A stretch of DNA of 64,000 bases from CAVPOO01 sp963707015 (lineage in GTDB: Bacteria; Pseudomonadota; Gammaproteobacteria; Thiohalobacterales; Thiohalobacteraceae): assembly GCA_963707015.1 (NCBI GenBank), contig CAVPOO010000015.1, positions 434,001-498,000 on the forward strand. Reading direction: 5' to 3'. Below, in pieces: positions 16,122 to 25,688 of the stretch. The position numbers and the translations under genes were made by a program. The notes under the pieces are model-generated. The model did no database searches, was not told the DNA's origin, and saw only the letters and a program-made list of their open reading frames with translations. The first letter of the stretch is position 1; each line of letters starts with the position of its first letter.

Positions 16122-17351
16122 ATGAAGCCCAATGAAACAGCAGCACCAGATAGCATGCCTGCTGCTACAGAAAATGGATGTCCCAAGTCTGCCGACGGAG
16201 GGCGGTGGCTTGCGCCTTACGCGGCACTGGAGGAAGCATCGCGCGGGCGTCGATATCTTGAGTCCCCGCCCGTCTATCGAAGCGAGTTTCAGCGTGATCG
16301 CGATCGTATTATTCATTCTGCCGCCTTTCGTCGGCTCGAATACAAGACGCAGGTATTTGTGAATCACGAAGGTGATCTGTTTCGCACCCGCCTGACGCAT
16401 TCCATAGAGGTCGCGCAGATCGCACGCTCAGTCGCACGCGCCCTGACATTGAACGAGGACCTTACTGAGGCAATTGCCTTGGCACACGATCTGGGGCATA
16501 CACCTTTTGGGCATGCGGGTCAGGATGCCCTTAACGCATGTATGAAACAGTTCGGCGGATTCGAGCACAATCTTCAGTCGCTTCGGGTTGTTGATCATCT
16601 AGAACAGCGTTACGCTGAATTTGATGGACTGAATCTCACCTTCGAAAGCCGCGAAGGAATCCTCAAGCATTGTTCGCCGGCCAAGGCCACGGAACTGGGC
16701 GATATCGGTGAGCGCTTTCTGAATAAACAACAGCCCAGTCTTGAGGCGCAGCTGACCGACTTAGCGGATGGCATTGCCTACAACAGCCATGACGTCGATG
16801 ATGGTCTGCGTGCCGGATTGATCAATGTTGAACAGTTGGCTCACGTGGCCCTGTTCGGAGAGCAATACGATGAGGTCAGGCGTTGTTATCCGGGATTGAC
16901 ACAACGCCGCACCGTACATGAGGTAGTACGCCGCATGATCAACCGGCAGGCGACGGACCTGGTTGAGGCGAGCCAGAGGAATCTGGCCAGATGGGGGCCG
17001 GCAGATATTGAGGCTGTGCGCACCCAGCGTGAGCCACTTGTGGCTTTCAGCGATCATATGCGACAGCAGCATCTCGAGTTGAAACGATTCCTGCGACGGC
17101 ACCTTTATCAGCATTATCGGGTGCATCGCATGACCGTCAAAGCGGTTCGTGTCATCAAAGCGCTGTTCGAGGCTTTTGTCAATGATGCCCGCCTGTTGCC
17201 CGAAGAGACACAGTCAGTGGTACAGGCACTTGAGTCCATCGCAGGCGATAGTGGGCGAGCGCGCGGCGTTTCGGACTATATCGCAGGCATGACTGATAGA
17301 TTCGCTATTGCCGAGTATGAACGGGTATATAATCCCAAGGAGCTGACGTGA
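16122..17351 (+). CDS. deoxyguanosinetriphosphate triphosphohydrolase-like protein
   Basis: 409 residues of the type-2 dGTPase-like HD family, which hydrolyses dNTPs to deoxynucleosides and triphosphate. The HD metal site is complete: RLTHSIEVAQIARS near residue 90 and LAHDLGHTPFGHAGQ near 125, with a further DGIAYNSHDVDDGL near 220. N-terminal DRDRIIHSAAFRRLEYKTQV is characteristic. The product would influence nucleotide pools and possibly phage resistance. It is placed 47 bases after aroB. The usual Pseudomonas order has the DamX-like gene directly after aroB, so this gene and the next one are extra here. The exact substrate is not predictable. Confidence 0.9.
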   Translation: MKPNETAAPDSMPAATENGCPKSADGGRWLAPYAALEEASRGRRYLESPPVYRSEFQRDRDRIIHSAAFRRLEYKTQVFVNHEGDLFRTRLTHSIEVAQIARSVARALTLNEDLTEAIALAHDLGHTPFGHAGQDALNACMKQFGGFEHNLQSLRVVDHLEQRYAEFDGLNLTFESREGILKHCSPAKATELGDIGERFLNKQQPSLEAQLTDLADGIAYNSHDVDDGLRAGLINVEQLAHVALFGEQYDEVRRCYPGLTQRRTVHEVVRRMINRQATDLVEASQRNLARWGPADIEAVRTQREPLVAFSDHMRQQHLELKRFLRRHLYQHYRVHRMTVKAVRVIKALFEAFVNDARLLPEETQSVVQALESIAGDSGRARGVSDYIAGMTDRFAIAEYERVYNPKELT

Positions 17352-17381
17352 AACAAGTTGGCGAATTGCCTTTCCTAACCA

Positions 17382-17633
17382 ATGCGAATCTACATGCAGA
17401 TAGCGGCCACGGACGATAAAGCTCCCCGTTACTACCACCTGCATCTCCAGAAGGATCTTCTCGAGGGTTGGAGTCTGATTCGAGAATGGGGCTTTCAGGG
17501 TGCCGGCGGCCGGGTGCGAAAGGAACATTTTGCAGGCCGGGAGCAGGCGCAGCAGGCCTTACTCAAGGTGCGTGACGAGCAGTTGAGACGGGGTTATCGG
17601 ATCGTGTTTATCCAGGGTCACGACAAACCTTGA
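17382..17633 (+). CDS. WGR domain-like small protein
   Basis: 83 residues, nearly all one WGR-type domain: RYYHLHLQKDLLEGWSLIREW, then G-x-x-G-x-G and a KEHFAGREQAQQALLKVRDE helix. The name-giving triplet is WGF rather than WGR. WGR domains occur in nucleic-acid-associated proteins and PARPs and are thought to contact DNA or RNA ends; no role is known for the free-standing bacterial form. It lies between dgt and the DamX-like gene, and its TGA overlaps or abuts the next start, which suggests co-translation. A second in-frame ATG is at 17394. Confidence 0.75.
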   Translation: MRIYMQIAATDDKAPRYYHLHLQKDLLEGWSLIREWGFQGAGGRVRKEHFAGREQAQQALLKVRDEQLRRGYRIVFIQGHDKP

Positions 17634-17638
17634 AAACG

Positions 17639-19354
17639 ATGTATGACGAGACGGGAGCGATGAGCGCGATGCATGAACCTGATTATGTCGGGGCCTTGCA
17701 TTTGCACTGTCTGCCATTTTCGACAGAGGTTGATGACACTTTCTTTTTCGCAGACCCGGGCCTGACCAAGCGGCTGGATCAGTTGCAGCACCTGACCCAG
17801 TTTGGGGGCATGGTTCTGATTGTTGAGGGAGACTCCGGCAGTGGCAAGACCACCATGCTGCGGCAGCTCATCATGCACGCGAGTAACAGCTGGAAGGTCT
17901 GCCATCTGCAACCCGCTGATATTCGCGAACCCCTCGCACTCATCAGGCAACTTGCCCTTCACTTTGGTCTGAATGAGTCAGCAGATCCGCATGAACTCCA
18001 GACACTTCTCGCTGATTACTGCCAAGTCATCGAGCAAGCGTCACAGGTGCCTGTTGTCATTGTAGATGATGCCGATCAGGTGCCGGCAGCAGTCTTGAAG
18101 CAATTGCTGAATCTCGGCGCTTCAGCCGCGGAAACGGTAAAGTATCTGCGCATAGTACTTTTTGGTGCGCCCGGACTGACAGGCAGATTTGCAGAAGCGG
18201 CCCAATATGAAGGGGCGTCGTCCCTTATTCATACCCTGGTCATACATCCATTCGATGAGGCACAGACGGACGCCTATGTCATGTATCGCCTAGCGGTAGC
18301 GGGTTACTCCGGCGACAGTCCATTCAGTCCAATGGAAATACGTGCCATTCACAAATCGGCGGCAGGCCTTCCGGCCCGTATAAATAAGCTTGCACACCAA
18401 ACGCTGACGGAGCATGTATGGGCGTCGCCACAACATGGCCACCGTACCCGGAAATCACGTGTCCGCGGAAGGCAGGCGTATGCTCTTGGCAGGATATCGT
18501 GGGAGGGCAGGTGGCTTGGCGCAGGTATCGCGGCTTTCGTTGTCGCAGGTTTCGTCTGGTGGATCGGCCCTTCCTACCAAAGTCCCGATGAGCCGTCGGA
18601 TGCCAATATCGTCAGCCAGGATCTGGTGCTTCCGCGCCCTGAGGCCTCGCGCGTTGACAGGCGTGGTACCGCGGAGGAGCAACGGGTGCCGCAATCTGTG
18701 GCGGAACCCCCAATTTCTGTCACACAGCCCGTGACGCTAGAGCAGACGCCCGTCATCGAGGTTGCAGCAGGCGCCGCCAGGCAGCAACCACTGTTCCTGC
18801 CCCGGTCAGTCGAGCCGCCAGCGATCCCAACGACGCCGGCGCCAGTGGACCTGCCGCTATTGGAGACGGACAGCCGCGTCGCTGCGCCAAGGGAGGTGCG
18901 GGACGCCGGCAGTGATGAGAAGAGTGGCGCGGCGCAGTCGGGGCTTGCGCAGAGCGCCAGTGTACCGGCCGTAGCTGCTCAGGCGAAGGAAGAGCCTTTG
19001 CGCAAGGTTAGTGCCGTTACCACGGCCAATGATAATGATGCTGCTGGGGTGTACCGCGAGGCATGGCTGTTGAGCCAGCCGGCGGAGGCCTTCACGCTAC
19101 AGCTTCTAGGGGTCAGTCAGAAATCTTCCGTGAACCGGTTTCTCCGTGAATATCAGTTCAGCCAGCCAGTTGCCTATTTCCATACATTTCGTGACAGTAA
19201 AGACTGGTATGTGCTGGTTTATGGTGTTTATGCGGATCGTGCAGCCGCCAAGGCGGCTATCGCGTCGTTGCCGGAACCGGTTCGCAAGGCCGGGCCCTGG
19301 TCCAGATCCTTCTCGTCGATTCAGGCAGATATCCAGTCTGGCCACTCGCCCTAG
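17639..19354 (+). CDS. DamX-like cell-division protein: AAA ATPase + transmembrane + SPOR
   Basis: 571 residues. The N-terminal part is an ExeA/GspA-like AAA+ ATPase with Walker A GDSGSGKTTM (about 65-74) and a Walker B-like VVIVDDADQ (about 140). A basic stretch and one transmembrane helix (about 290-310) lead to a long Pro/Ala/Val/Glu-rich periplasmic linker. A C-terminal SPOR domain follows (FTLQLLGVSQ … WYVLVYGVYADRAAAKAAI). SPOR domains bind denuded septal peptidoglycan; E. coli DamX has the TM-linker-SPOR part only, while Pseudomonas-type homologues carry the ATPase. TTG 17630 (overlapping the WGR stop), ATG 17639 and ATG 17660 are possible starts; 17639 was chosen. Role in septation is inferred. 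Confidence 0.85.
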   Translation: MYDETGAMSAMHEPDYVGALHLHCLPFSTEVDDTFFFADPGLTKRLDQLQHLTQFGGMVLIVEGDSGSGKTTMLRQLIMHASNSWKVCHLQPADIREPLALIRQLALHFGLNESADPHELQTLLADYCQVIEQASQVPVVIVDDADQVPAAVLKQLLNLGASAAETVKYLRIVLFGAPGLTGRFAEAAQYEGASSLIHTLVIHPFDEAQTDAYVMYRLAVAGYSGDSPFSPMEIRAIHKSAAGLPARINKLAHQTLTEHVWASPQHGHRTRKSRVRGRQAYALGRISWEGRWLGAGIAAFVVAGFVWWIGPSYQSPDEPSDANIVSQDLVLPRPEASRVDRRGTAEEQRVPQSVAEPPISVTQPVTLEQTPVIEVAAGAARQQPLFLPRSVEPPAIPTTPAPVDLPLLETDSRVAAPREVRDAGSDEKSGAAQSGLAQSASVPAVAAQAKEEPLRKVSAVTTANDNDAAGVYREAWLLSQPAEAFTLQLLGVSQKSSVNRFLREYQFSQPVAYFHTFRDSKDWYVLVYGVYADRAAAKAAIASLPEPVRKAGPWSRSFSSIQADIQSGHSP

Positions 19355-19420
19355 AGTATTCACGTACTTAGCCCGTTACATGCGGCTGAAACTGAACAGA
19401 AAAGCGCGTGTCAGACTCAA

Positions 19421-19449
19421 TTGAACGGCCGGTATCCCGGCGCTATACT
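19421..19449 (+). promoter_or_regulatory. sigma-70 promoter of gltBD-hemE
   Basis: TTGAAC (19421-19426), a 17-base spacer and TATACT (19444-19449) each match five of six consensus bases. The start would be near 19456, leaving a leader of about 110 bases. The leader contains CAAGGTAC twice in direct repeat, 14 bases apart, near 19500 and 19514, a possible operator. Confidence 0.65.
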
Positions 19450-19568
19450 TTCCGACCGCACCGGGGATCTCGGGAATAGCACCGATAGCCCTATCTCAAG
19501 GTACCGGAGACAAGGTACTGCGCCCCGCCGCGGTTTGTTCTGGTCGAGGTTCACAGAGAGGTCTGGCC

Positions 19569-22500
19569 ATGAGTCTTGGTACGTTGCCGCCCAAGCAGGG
19601 TCTTTACGATCCTGTTAATGAGCACGATGCCTGTGGCGTTGGTTTCATTGCTCATATCAAAGGTGTCAAGAGTCATGCCATTGTGCGGCAGGGACTGCAG
19701 ATACTGGATAACCTGACTCACCGCGGCGCTGTTGGTGCAGACCCGCTGGCAGGTGACGGCGCAGGCATTCTCATTCAGATACCCGATCAGTTCCTGCGCG
19801 ACGAATGTGCGCATCTGGGATTTGAATTGCCAGCTAGCGGTGCTTACGGTGTGGGCATGATGTTTTTACCCCAGTCGGACAGGATCCGCTCGGCGTGCGA
19901 GGCTCTTATCGAAGAGATACTCACGGAGGAAGGCCAGGAACTCCTCGGTTGGCGTGCGGTGCCTACTGATAATTCCGGTCTGGGCGAAAGCGTGAAGCTG
20001 GTCGAGCCGGTTATCCGCCAGGTCTTTATCGCACCGGGTCCCAATTGCGAGGACCAAGAGGCCTTCGAGCGCAAGTTGTTCGTGATCTGCAAACGGGTCG
20101 AAAACGCGGTGGGTCAATCGGGCTGGGAGGGACGCGAGACGTTTTACATTCCTTCGCTGTCATCTCGTACCCTTGTTTATAAGGGCATGCTTTTGGCCAA
20201 TCAGGTCGATGCCTACTACCCGGACCTCAAAGACGAGCGACTGGTATCGGCGCTGGCGCTGGTCCACCAACGCTTTTCCACCAACACCTTCCCTTCGTGG
20301 GATCTTGCCCATCCGTTTCGGATGATCGCCCATAACGGCGAGATCAACACGCTTCGTGGCAACATCAATTGGATGGCTGCGCGCCGCCATTCCATGAAGT
20401 CGAACCTGTTCGCTGAGGATCTGGATAAGATCTGGCCTTTGATCGCAGAAGGCCAGAGTGATTCAGCATGCTTTGATAATGCACTCGAGCTGCTGGTTGC
20501 CGGTGGCTACTCTATGGCGCACGCCATGATGGTGTTGATCCCCGAGGCATGGGCGGGTAACCCATTGATGGACGAGGCGCGCCGAGCCTTCTACGAATAC
20601 CATGCGGCCCTGATGGAGCCCTGGGATGGTCCTGCCGCCGTTGCGTTTACTGACGGCCGCAAGATCGGCGCGACCCTGGATCGTAACGGCCTGCGCCCGG
20701 CGCGCTATCTGATTACCGAGGATGGTCTGGTGGTCATGGCCTCGGAAATGGGTGTACTTGACATTCCGGACAGCAAGATTGTGAAGAAGTGGCGCCTGCA
20801 GCCGGGGAAGATGTTCCTGATTGATCTCGAGGAAGGCCGAATTATCGATGACACGGAATTGAAGGCCGAACTCGCCGCCAGCCAACCCTATCAGAAATGG
20901 CTGGATCAGACCCAGATATTACTCAAGAACCTGCCCGCGGCGGCTCAGGGCAACGGCGGCGATGCCCAGACCTTGCTTGATCGTCAGCAGGCATTCGGCT
21001 ATACGCAGGAAGACCTAAGGATGCTGCTGACTCCGATGGCAGTGGCCGGACAGGAGGCAGTCGGTTCCATGGGAGCGGACAACCCGCTCGCGGTTCTCTC
21101 GACCAGACCGAAGCCACTATTTAATTATTTCAAGCAGAATTTTGCTCAGGTGACCAACCCGCCGATCGACCCTATTCGTGAGGAGCTGGTCATGTCGCTG
21201 GTTTCCTGGATCGGTCCACGTCCTAATCTGCTTGGTCTGGACGGCGCGGGTACCCATAAGCGTCTCGAGGTGCATCAGCCGATCCTCACCAATAACGATC
21301 TCGAACGTATCCGTAGCATCGAGGAGCACACCGACGGAGCGTTCCGCACCCGAACCCTGGATATCTGCTACGCGGCAGAAGAGGGAGTCACGGGTCTTGA
21401 GCCGGCGTTGACGGCGCTGTGTCAAGAGGCAGAACAGGCCGTGCGTGACGGGTTCAACATACTCATTCTTTCGGATCGCGGGGTTTCTGCAGAGTGCGTG
21501 CCCATTCCCGCTCTGCTTGCGACCAGTGCCGTCCATCACCACCTGGTACGTGCGGGGCTCCGTACAAATTCGGGAGTGGTAGTTGAGACGGGTGCGGCAC
21601 GCGAAGTGCATCACTTCTGCGTGCTCGCGGGCTATGGTGCCGAGGCGATTAACCCTTATCTGGCATTTGAGACGCTTACGGCCATGTCCGCGGATTTCCC
21701 CGAGCCAATCGAACCCGCCGAGGCACACAAGCGCTATATCAAGGCTATTGGCAAAGGAATCCTCAAGGTGATGTCCAAGATGGGGATTTCGACCTACCAG
21801 TCTTACTGCGGCGCGCAGATATTCGATGCCGTAGGACTCAAGACCGAGTTCGTGGAAAGATATTTCACGGGCACCGCCAGTATGGTCGAGGGCGTAGGTC
21901 TGACCGAGATTGCCGAGGAGACCGTTCGCTGGCACCGCGACGCGTATGGTGATGCGCCGATTTACAAAAATGCACTCGATGTGGGCGGCGACTATGCCTT
22001 CCGTATCCGCGGTGAGGACCATGCATGGACGCCCGACAGCATTGCGAAACTCCAACATGCGGCGCGCGCCAATGACTGGCAAACCTATAAAGAATATGCC
22101 CGTTATGTCAACGAGCAAAATGAAAGGTTACTGACACTGCGAGGCCTGTTTGAGCTGCGCATTAGCGACGAACCGATACCGCTCGAGGAAGTCGAACCGG
22201 CAAAGGAGATCGTAAGGCGTTTCGCGACAGGTGCCATGTCGTTTGGTTCCATTTCCTGGGAAGCGCATACCACACTGGCCATCGCCATGAACCGGATCGG
22301 TGGCAAATCCAATACCGGTGAAGGTGGTGAGGAGCGTGAGCGCTACAAACTGCTCGAGAATGGCGACTCCATGCGTTCCGCTATCAAGCAGGTAGCCTCG
22401 GGGCGCTTTGGCGTAACGACGGAGTACCTGGTGAGTGCCAACGATATCCAGATCAAGATGGCGCAGGGCGCCAAGCCGGGTGAGGGTGGACAGCTGCCGG

Positions 22501-24212
22501 GTCATAAAGTCAGTGACTGGATCGCGCGCGTGCGACACTCTACGCCGGGCGTGGGTCTGATCTCGCCGCCACCCCATCATGATATTTATTCGATTGAGGA
22601 CTTGGCGCAGCTTATTCATGATCTCAAGAACGTAAATCCAAATGCGCGCATCAGTGTCAAACTTGTTTCCGAGGTGGGTGTGGGTACCGTCGCTGCCGGT
22701 GTCTCGAAGGCGCATGCGGATCATGTGACTATTGCCGGTTATGACGGTGGCACCGGTGCTTCGCCGCTGACCTCTATCAAACATGCCGGATCACCATGGG
22801 AGATCGGCCTTGCCGAAACCCATCAGACCCTGGTGCTCAACCGGCTGCGCGGGCGAATTGCGGTCCAGGTCGACGGCGGTATGCGTACCGGGCGTGACGT
22901 CGTCATCGGTGCGCTGCTCGGCGCCGATGAGTTTGGCTTTGCCACGGCACCATTGATCGTTGAAGGCTGCATCATGATGCGTAAGTGCCATCTCAATACC
23001 TGTCCCGTCGGCGTTGCGACCCAGGACCCGGAGCTGCGTAAGCGCTTCACCGGAAAGCCTGAACACGTTGTGAACTATTTCTTCTTTGTCGCCGAGGAAA
23101 TCCGGGAGCTTATGTCGCAACTCGGCTTCCGAACCTTCAATGAGATGATCGGCCGCTTGGACAAACTGGACATGCGCCGTGCCATCGGCCACTGGAAGGC
23201 GAAGGGCCTCGATTTTTCACGCATCCTGCACAAGCCGGAAGTGGCTGGCGATGTTGCAGTGTACAACAGTGAGCAACAGGACCACGGTCTGGACAAGGCG
23301 CTGGATAACACGCTTATAGAACAGGCAAGACCAGCCTTGGAGCGTGGTGAAGCGGTTCGTATTGAAACACCTGTCAAGAACGTCAACCGCACGGTGGGCG
23401 CCATGTTATCCGGGCGTGTTGCCGAACGCTACGGCTACGAGGGGCTGCCGGAAGACACCATTTACATTAAGCTCAAAGGCGTTGCCGGTCAGAGTTTTGG
23501 TGCCTGGCTTGCACACGGCGTTACGCTCGAGCTGCAAGGCGAAGCCAACGATTATGTGGGCAAGGGCTTATCCGGTGGTCGCATCGTAGTATATCCGCCT
23601 AAGGAATGCCCCATTGTTGCTGAAGAGAACATAGTCGTCGGAAATACGGTGCTTTACGGGGCCATCTCCGGTGAATGCTATTTCCGCGGCGTGGCAGGCG
23701 AGCGGTTTGCCGTCCGCAACTCCGGGGCCACGGCGGTCGTCGAAGGTGTCGGGGACCACGGATGTGAGTACATGACTGGCGGGGTTGCTGTCGTGCTCGG
23801 ACAGACCGGCAGAAATTTTGCGGCAGGTATGAGCGGTGGTATCGCCTATGTGCTCGATGAGGACGGGACATTCCGGCAACGATGCAATCTCGCAATGGTT
23901 GATCTTGAGCCAGTCGCTGAGGAGGACGACGCACTCGAGCGTCTGGATCATCAGGGCGGTGACCTTGAAACACATGGCAAGGTGGACATCAGCTCGGATA
24001 TGACACGCTACGATGCGCAGCGACTGCGGCACCTCATCGAAAAGCACATGCATTACACCGGCAGCTCACTGGCTCGTGCAATCCTTGACGATTGGGCTAA
24101 CTACCTGCCGAAGTTCGTGAAGGTGATGCCGGTCGATTATCGCCATGCCTTGGAGGAAATGAGAAAGACCCAGGAGGATGCCGGGTTGGCGAACGTTGTG
24201 GGAGGCAAGTAG
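19569..24212 (+). CDS. gltB: glutamate synthase, large (alpha) subunit
   Basis: 1547 residues. Transfers the amide of glutamine to 2-oxoglutarate, giving two glutamates. The class-II glutamine amidotransferase begins at Cys22 of DACGVGFIAHIKG after removal of a short propeptide. A central domain and an FMN-binding synthase barrel follow (GGKSNTGEGGEE near 915; KPGEGGQLPGHKV near 970). The 3Fe-4S cluster cysteines are in RKCHLNTCPVGVATQ near 1139-1152, and a C-terminal GXGXG beta-helix completes the protein (GLSGGRIVVYPP). With gltD it forms the NADPH-dependent GOGAT that works with glutamine synthetase in ammonia assimilation, linking it to the glnK-amt operon further along. Confidence 0.97.
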   Translation: MSLGTLPPKQGLYDPVNEHDACGVGFIAHIKGVKSHAIVRQGLQILDNLTHRGAVGADPLAGDGAGILIQIPDQFLRDECAHLGFELPASGAYGVGMMFLPQSDRIRSACEALIEEILTEEGQELLGWRAVPTDNSGLGESVKLVEPVIRQVFIAPGPNCEDQEAFERKLFVICKRVENAVGQSGWEGRETFYIPSLSSRTLVYKGMLLANQVDAYYPDLKDERLVSALALVHQRFSTNTFPSWDLAHPFRMIAHNGEINTLRGNINWMAARRHSMKSNLFAEDLDKIWPLIAEGQSDSACFDNALELLVAGGYSMAHAMMVLIPEAWAGNPLMDEARRAFYEYHAALMEPWDGPAAVAFTDGRKIGATLDRNGLRPARYLITEDGLVVMASEMGVLDIPDSKIVKKWRLQPGKMFLIDLEEGRIIDDTELKAELAASQPYQKWLDQTQILLKNLPAAAQGNGGDAQTLLDRQQAFGYTQEDLRMLLTPMAVAGQEAVGSMGADNPLAVLSTRPKPLFNYFKQNFAQVTNPPIDPIREELVMSLVSWIGPRPNLLGLDGAGTHKRLEVHQPILTNNDLERIRSIEEHTDGAFRTRTLDICYAAEEGVTGLEPALTALCQEAEQAVRDGFNILILSDRGVSAECVPIPALLATSAVHHHLVRAGLRTNSGVVVETGAAREVHHFCVLAGYGAEAINPYLAFETLTAMSADFPEPIEPAEAHKRYIKAIGKGILKVMSKMGISTYQSYCGAQIFDAVGLKTEFVERYFTGTASMVEGVGLTEIAEETVRWHRDAYGDAPIYKNALDVGGDYAFRIRGEDHAWTPDSIAKLQHAARANDWQTYKEYARYVNEQNERLLTLRGLFELRISDEPIPLEEVEPAKEIVRRFATGAMSFGSISWEAHTTLAIAMNRIGGKSNTGEGGEERERYKLLENGDSMRSAIKQVASGRFGVTTEYLVSANDIQIKMAQGAKPGEGGQLPGHKVSDWIARVRHSTPGVGLISPPPHHDIYSIEDLAQLIHDLKNVNPNARISVKLVSEVGVGTVAAGVSKAHADHVTIAGYDGGTGASPLTSIKHAGSPWEIGLAETHQTLVLNRLRGRIAVQVDGGMRTGRDVVIGALLGADEFGFATAPLIVEGCIMMRKCHLNTCPVGVATQDPELRKRFTGKPEHVVNYFFFVAEEIRELMSQLGFRTFNEMIGRLDKLDMRRAIGHWKAKGLDFSRILHKPEVAGDVAVYNSEQQDHGLDKALDNTLIEQARPALERGEAVRIETPVKNVNRTVGAMLSGRVAERYGYEGLPEDTIYIKLKGVAGQSFGAWLAHGVTLELQGEANDYVGKGLSGGRIVVYPPKECPIVAEENIVVGNTVLYGAISGECYFRGVAGERFAVRNSGATAVVEGVGDHGCEYMTGGVAVVLGQTGRNFAAGMSGGIAYVLDEDGTFRQRCNLAMVDLEPVAEEDDALERLDHQGGDLETHGKVDISSDMTRYDAQRLRHLIEKHMHYTGSSLARAILDDWANYLPKFVKVMPVDYRHALEEMRKTQEDAGLANVVGGK

Positions 24213-24216
24213 ATCG

Positions 24217-25659
24217 ATGGGAAAGCCAACCGGTTTCATGGAATACGCGCGACTGGATCGGAGCTATGCGCCTGTTGAAGAGCGTGTCACGAACTACCGG
24301 GAATTCGTCATTCCATTAACGGAAGATGAGGCTAGCCGGCAGGGTGCACGCTGCATGGATTGCGGGATTCCCTTTTGTCATCAAGGCTGTCCGGTAGACA
24401 ATATCATTCCGGACTGGAATGATCTGGTCTACCGGGGAGACTGGAAACGGGCCATAGAGGTATTGCATTCGACCAATAACTTCCCGGAGTTCACCGGCCG
24501 GATCTGTCCAGCCCCCTGCGAGGCCGCGTGCACCCTGAATATCGATGACAATCCAGTCACCATCAAGACGATTGAATGCTCCATTATCGACAAGGCCTGG
24601 GATGAGGGTTGGGTTGTACCCCAGCCAGCTCGGGAAAAGACCGGGAAGCGCGTTGCCGTTGTCGGTTCGGGTCCTGCAGGGCTCGCGTGTGCTCAACAGC
24701 TTGCGCGGGCGGGCCACGCTGTGACTTTGTTCGAAAAAAATGATCGCATCGGAGGACTACTCCGTTATGGTATCCCCGACTTCAAGATGGAAAAGCATTA
24801 CATAGACCGTCGAGTCGGCCAGATGGAAGCGGAAGGCGTTGCTTTCAGGTGCAACGTGCACGTGGGTGCTGATTTTCCGGTCGGCCAGTTACTCGACCGA
24901 TACGATGCTATCGTTTTGGCCGGCGGCTCGGAGGAGTCCCGCGATCTGCCCGTGCCTGGACGGGAGCTTGACGGTGTGCACTTCGCCATGGATTTTCTGC
25001 CCCAGCAGAACCGGCGTGTTGCCGGCGACGAGATTCCAGATGACCATGCGATAACGGCGCGCGGCAAGCACGTTATTGTCATTGGTGGGGGCGACACGGG
25101 TTCGGATTGTATCGGCACATCGTTCCGTCAGGGCGCCGCGTCGGTTACCCAGCTGGAAATCATGCCGCGACCCCCAGAGAAGGAAAACAAGGGACTGACA
25201 TGGCCGGATTGGCCAAACAAGCTGCGTACCTCGACATCTCAGGAAGAGGGTGCAGTCCGGGAATGGTCGGTCGCGACCAAGGCAATAGCGGGTACAAACG
25301 GGCACGTCGAAAAAATCTGCTGTACCCGTGTGGACTGGCAAAGAGACAGCTATGGTGTCTGGAAGATGTCAGAGATCGAAGGCAGCGAGTTCGAGTTGCC
25401 GGCCGACCTTGTCTTGCTCGCCATGGGGTTTGTTCATCCTGTCCATGAGGGAATGCTCAAGGACCTGAGAATCGGACTGGATGAGCGTGGTAACGTCAGA
25501 GCCGACAGCAAGGATTTCCAGACATCGATCCCCAGAGTCTATGCGGCCGGAGACATGCGGCGCGGCCAGTCATTGGTTGTGTGGGCAATCCGGGAAGGAC
25601 GTCAGTGCGCACGCGCTGTCGATGAGTTTCTCATGGGTAGTTCCGAACTGCCAGGGTGA
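24217..25659 (+). CDS. gltD: glutamate synthase, small (beta) subunit
   Basis: 480 residues from ATG 24217, which has GGGAGG 13 bases ahead and follows gltB by 4 bases. It oxidises NADPH and passes electrons through FAD and Fe-S clusters to GltB. Landmarks: N-terminal cysteines CMDCGIPFCHQGCPV (about 46-60) and CPAPCEAAC near 100; the FAD site VVGSGPAGLACAQ near 147 with IGGLLRYGIPDFK; the NADPH site VIGGGDTGSDC near 288; and C-terminal YAAGDMRRGQSLVVWAI. The frame is complete, with all expected cofactor motifs. Confidence 0.96.
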   Translation: MGKPTGFMEYARLDRSYAPVEERVTNYREFVIPLTEDEASRQGARCMDCGIPFCHQGCPVDNIIPDWNDLVYRGDWKRAIEVLHSTNNFPEFTGRICPAPCEAACTLNIDDNPVTIKTIECSIIDKAWDEGWVVPQPAREKTGKRVAVVGSGPAGLACAQQLARAGHAVTLFEKNDRIGGLLRYGIPDFKMEKHYIDRRVGQMEAEGVAFRCNVHVGADFPVGQLLDRYDAIVLAGGSEESRDLPVPGRELDGVHFAMDFLPQQNRRVAGDEIPDDHAITARGKHVIVIGGGDTGSDCIGTSFRQGAASVTQLEIMPRPPEKENKGLTWPDWPNKLRTSTSQEEGAVREWSVATKAIAGTNGHVEKICCTRVDWQRDSYGVWKMSEIEGSEFELPADLVLLAMGFVHPVHEGMLKDLRIGLDERGNVRADSKDFQTSIPRVYAAGDMRRGQSLVVWAIREGRQCARAVDEFLMGSSELPG

Positions 25660-25688
25660 ATCCTAATGTTTCTGCTGCGGATATCTGC

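Noticed and set aside
21117..22118. 333-codon leftward open frame inside gltB
   Set aside because: Antisense shadow of the glutamate synthase barrel; no start signal or family.
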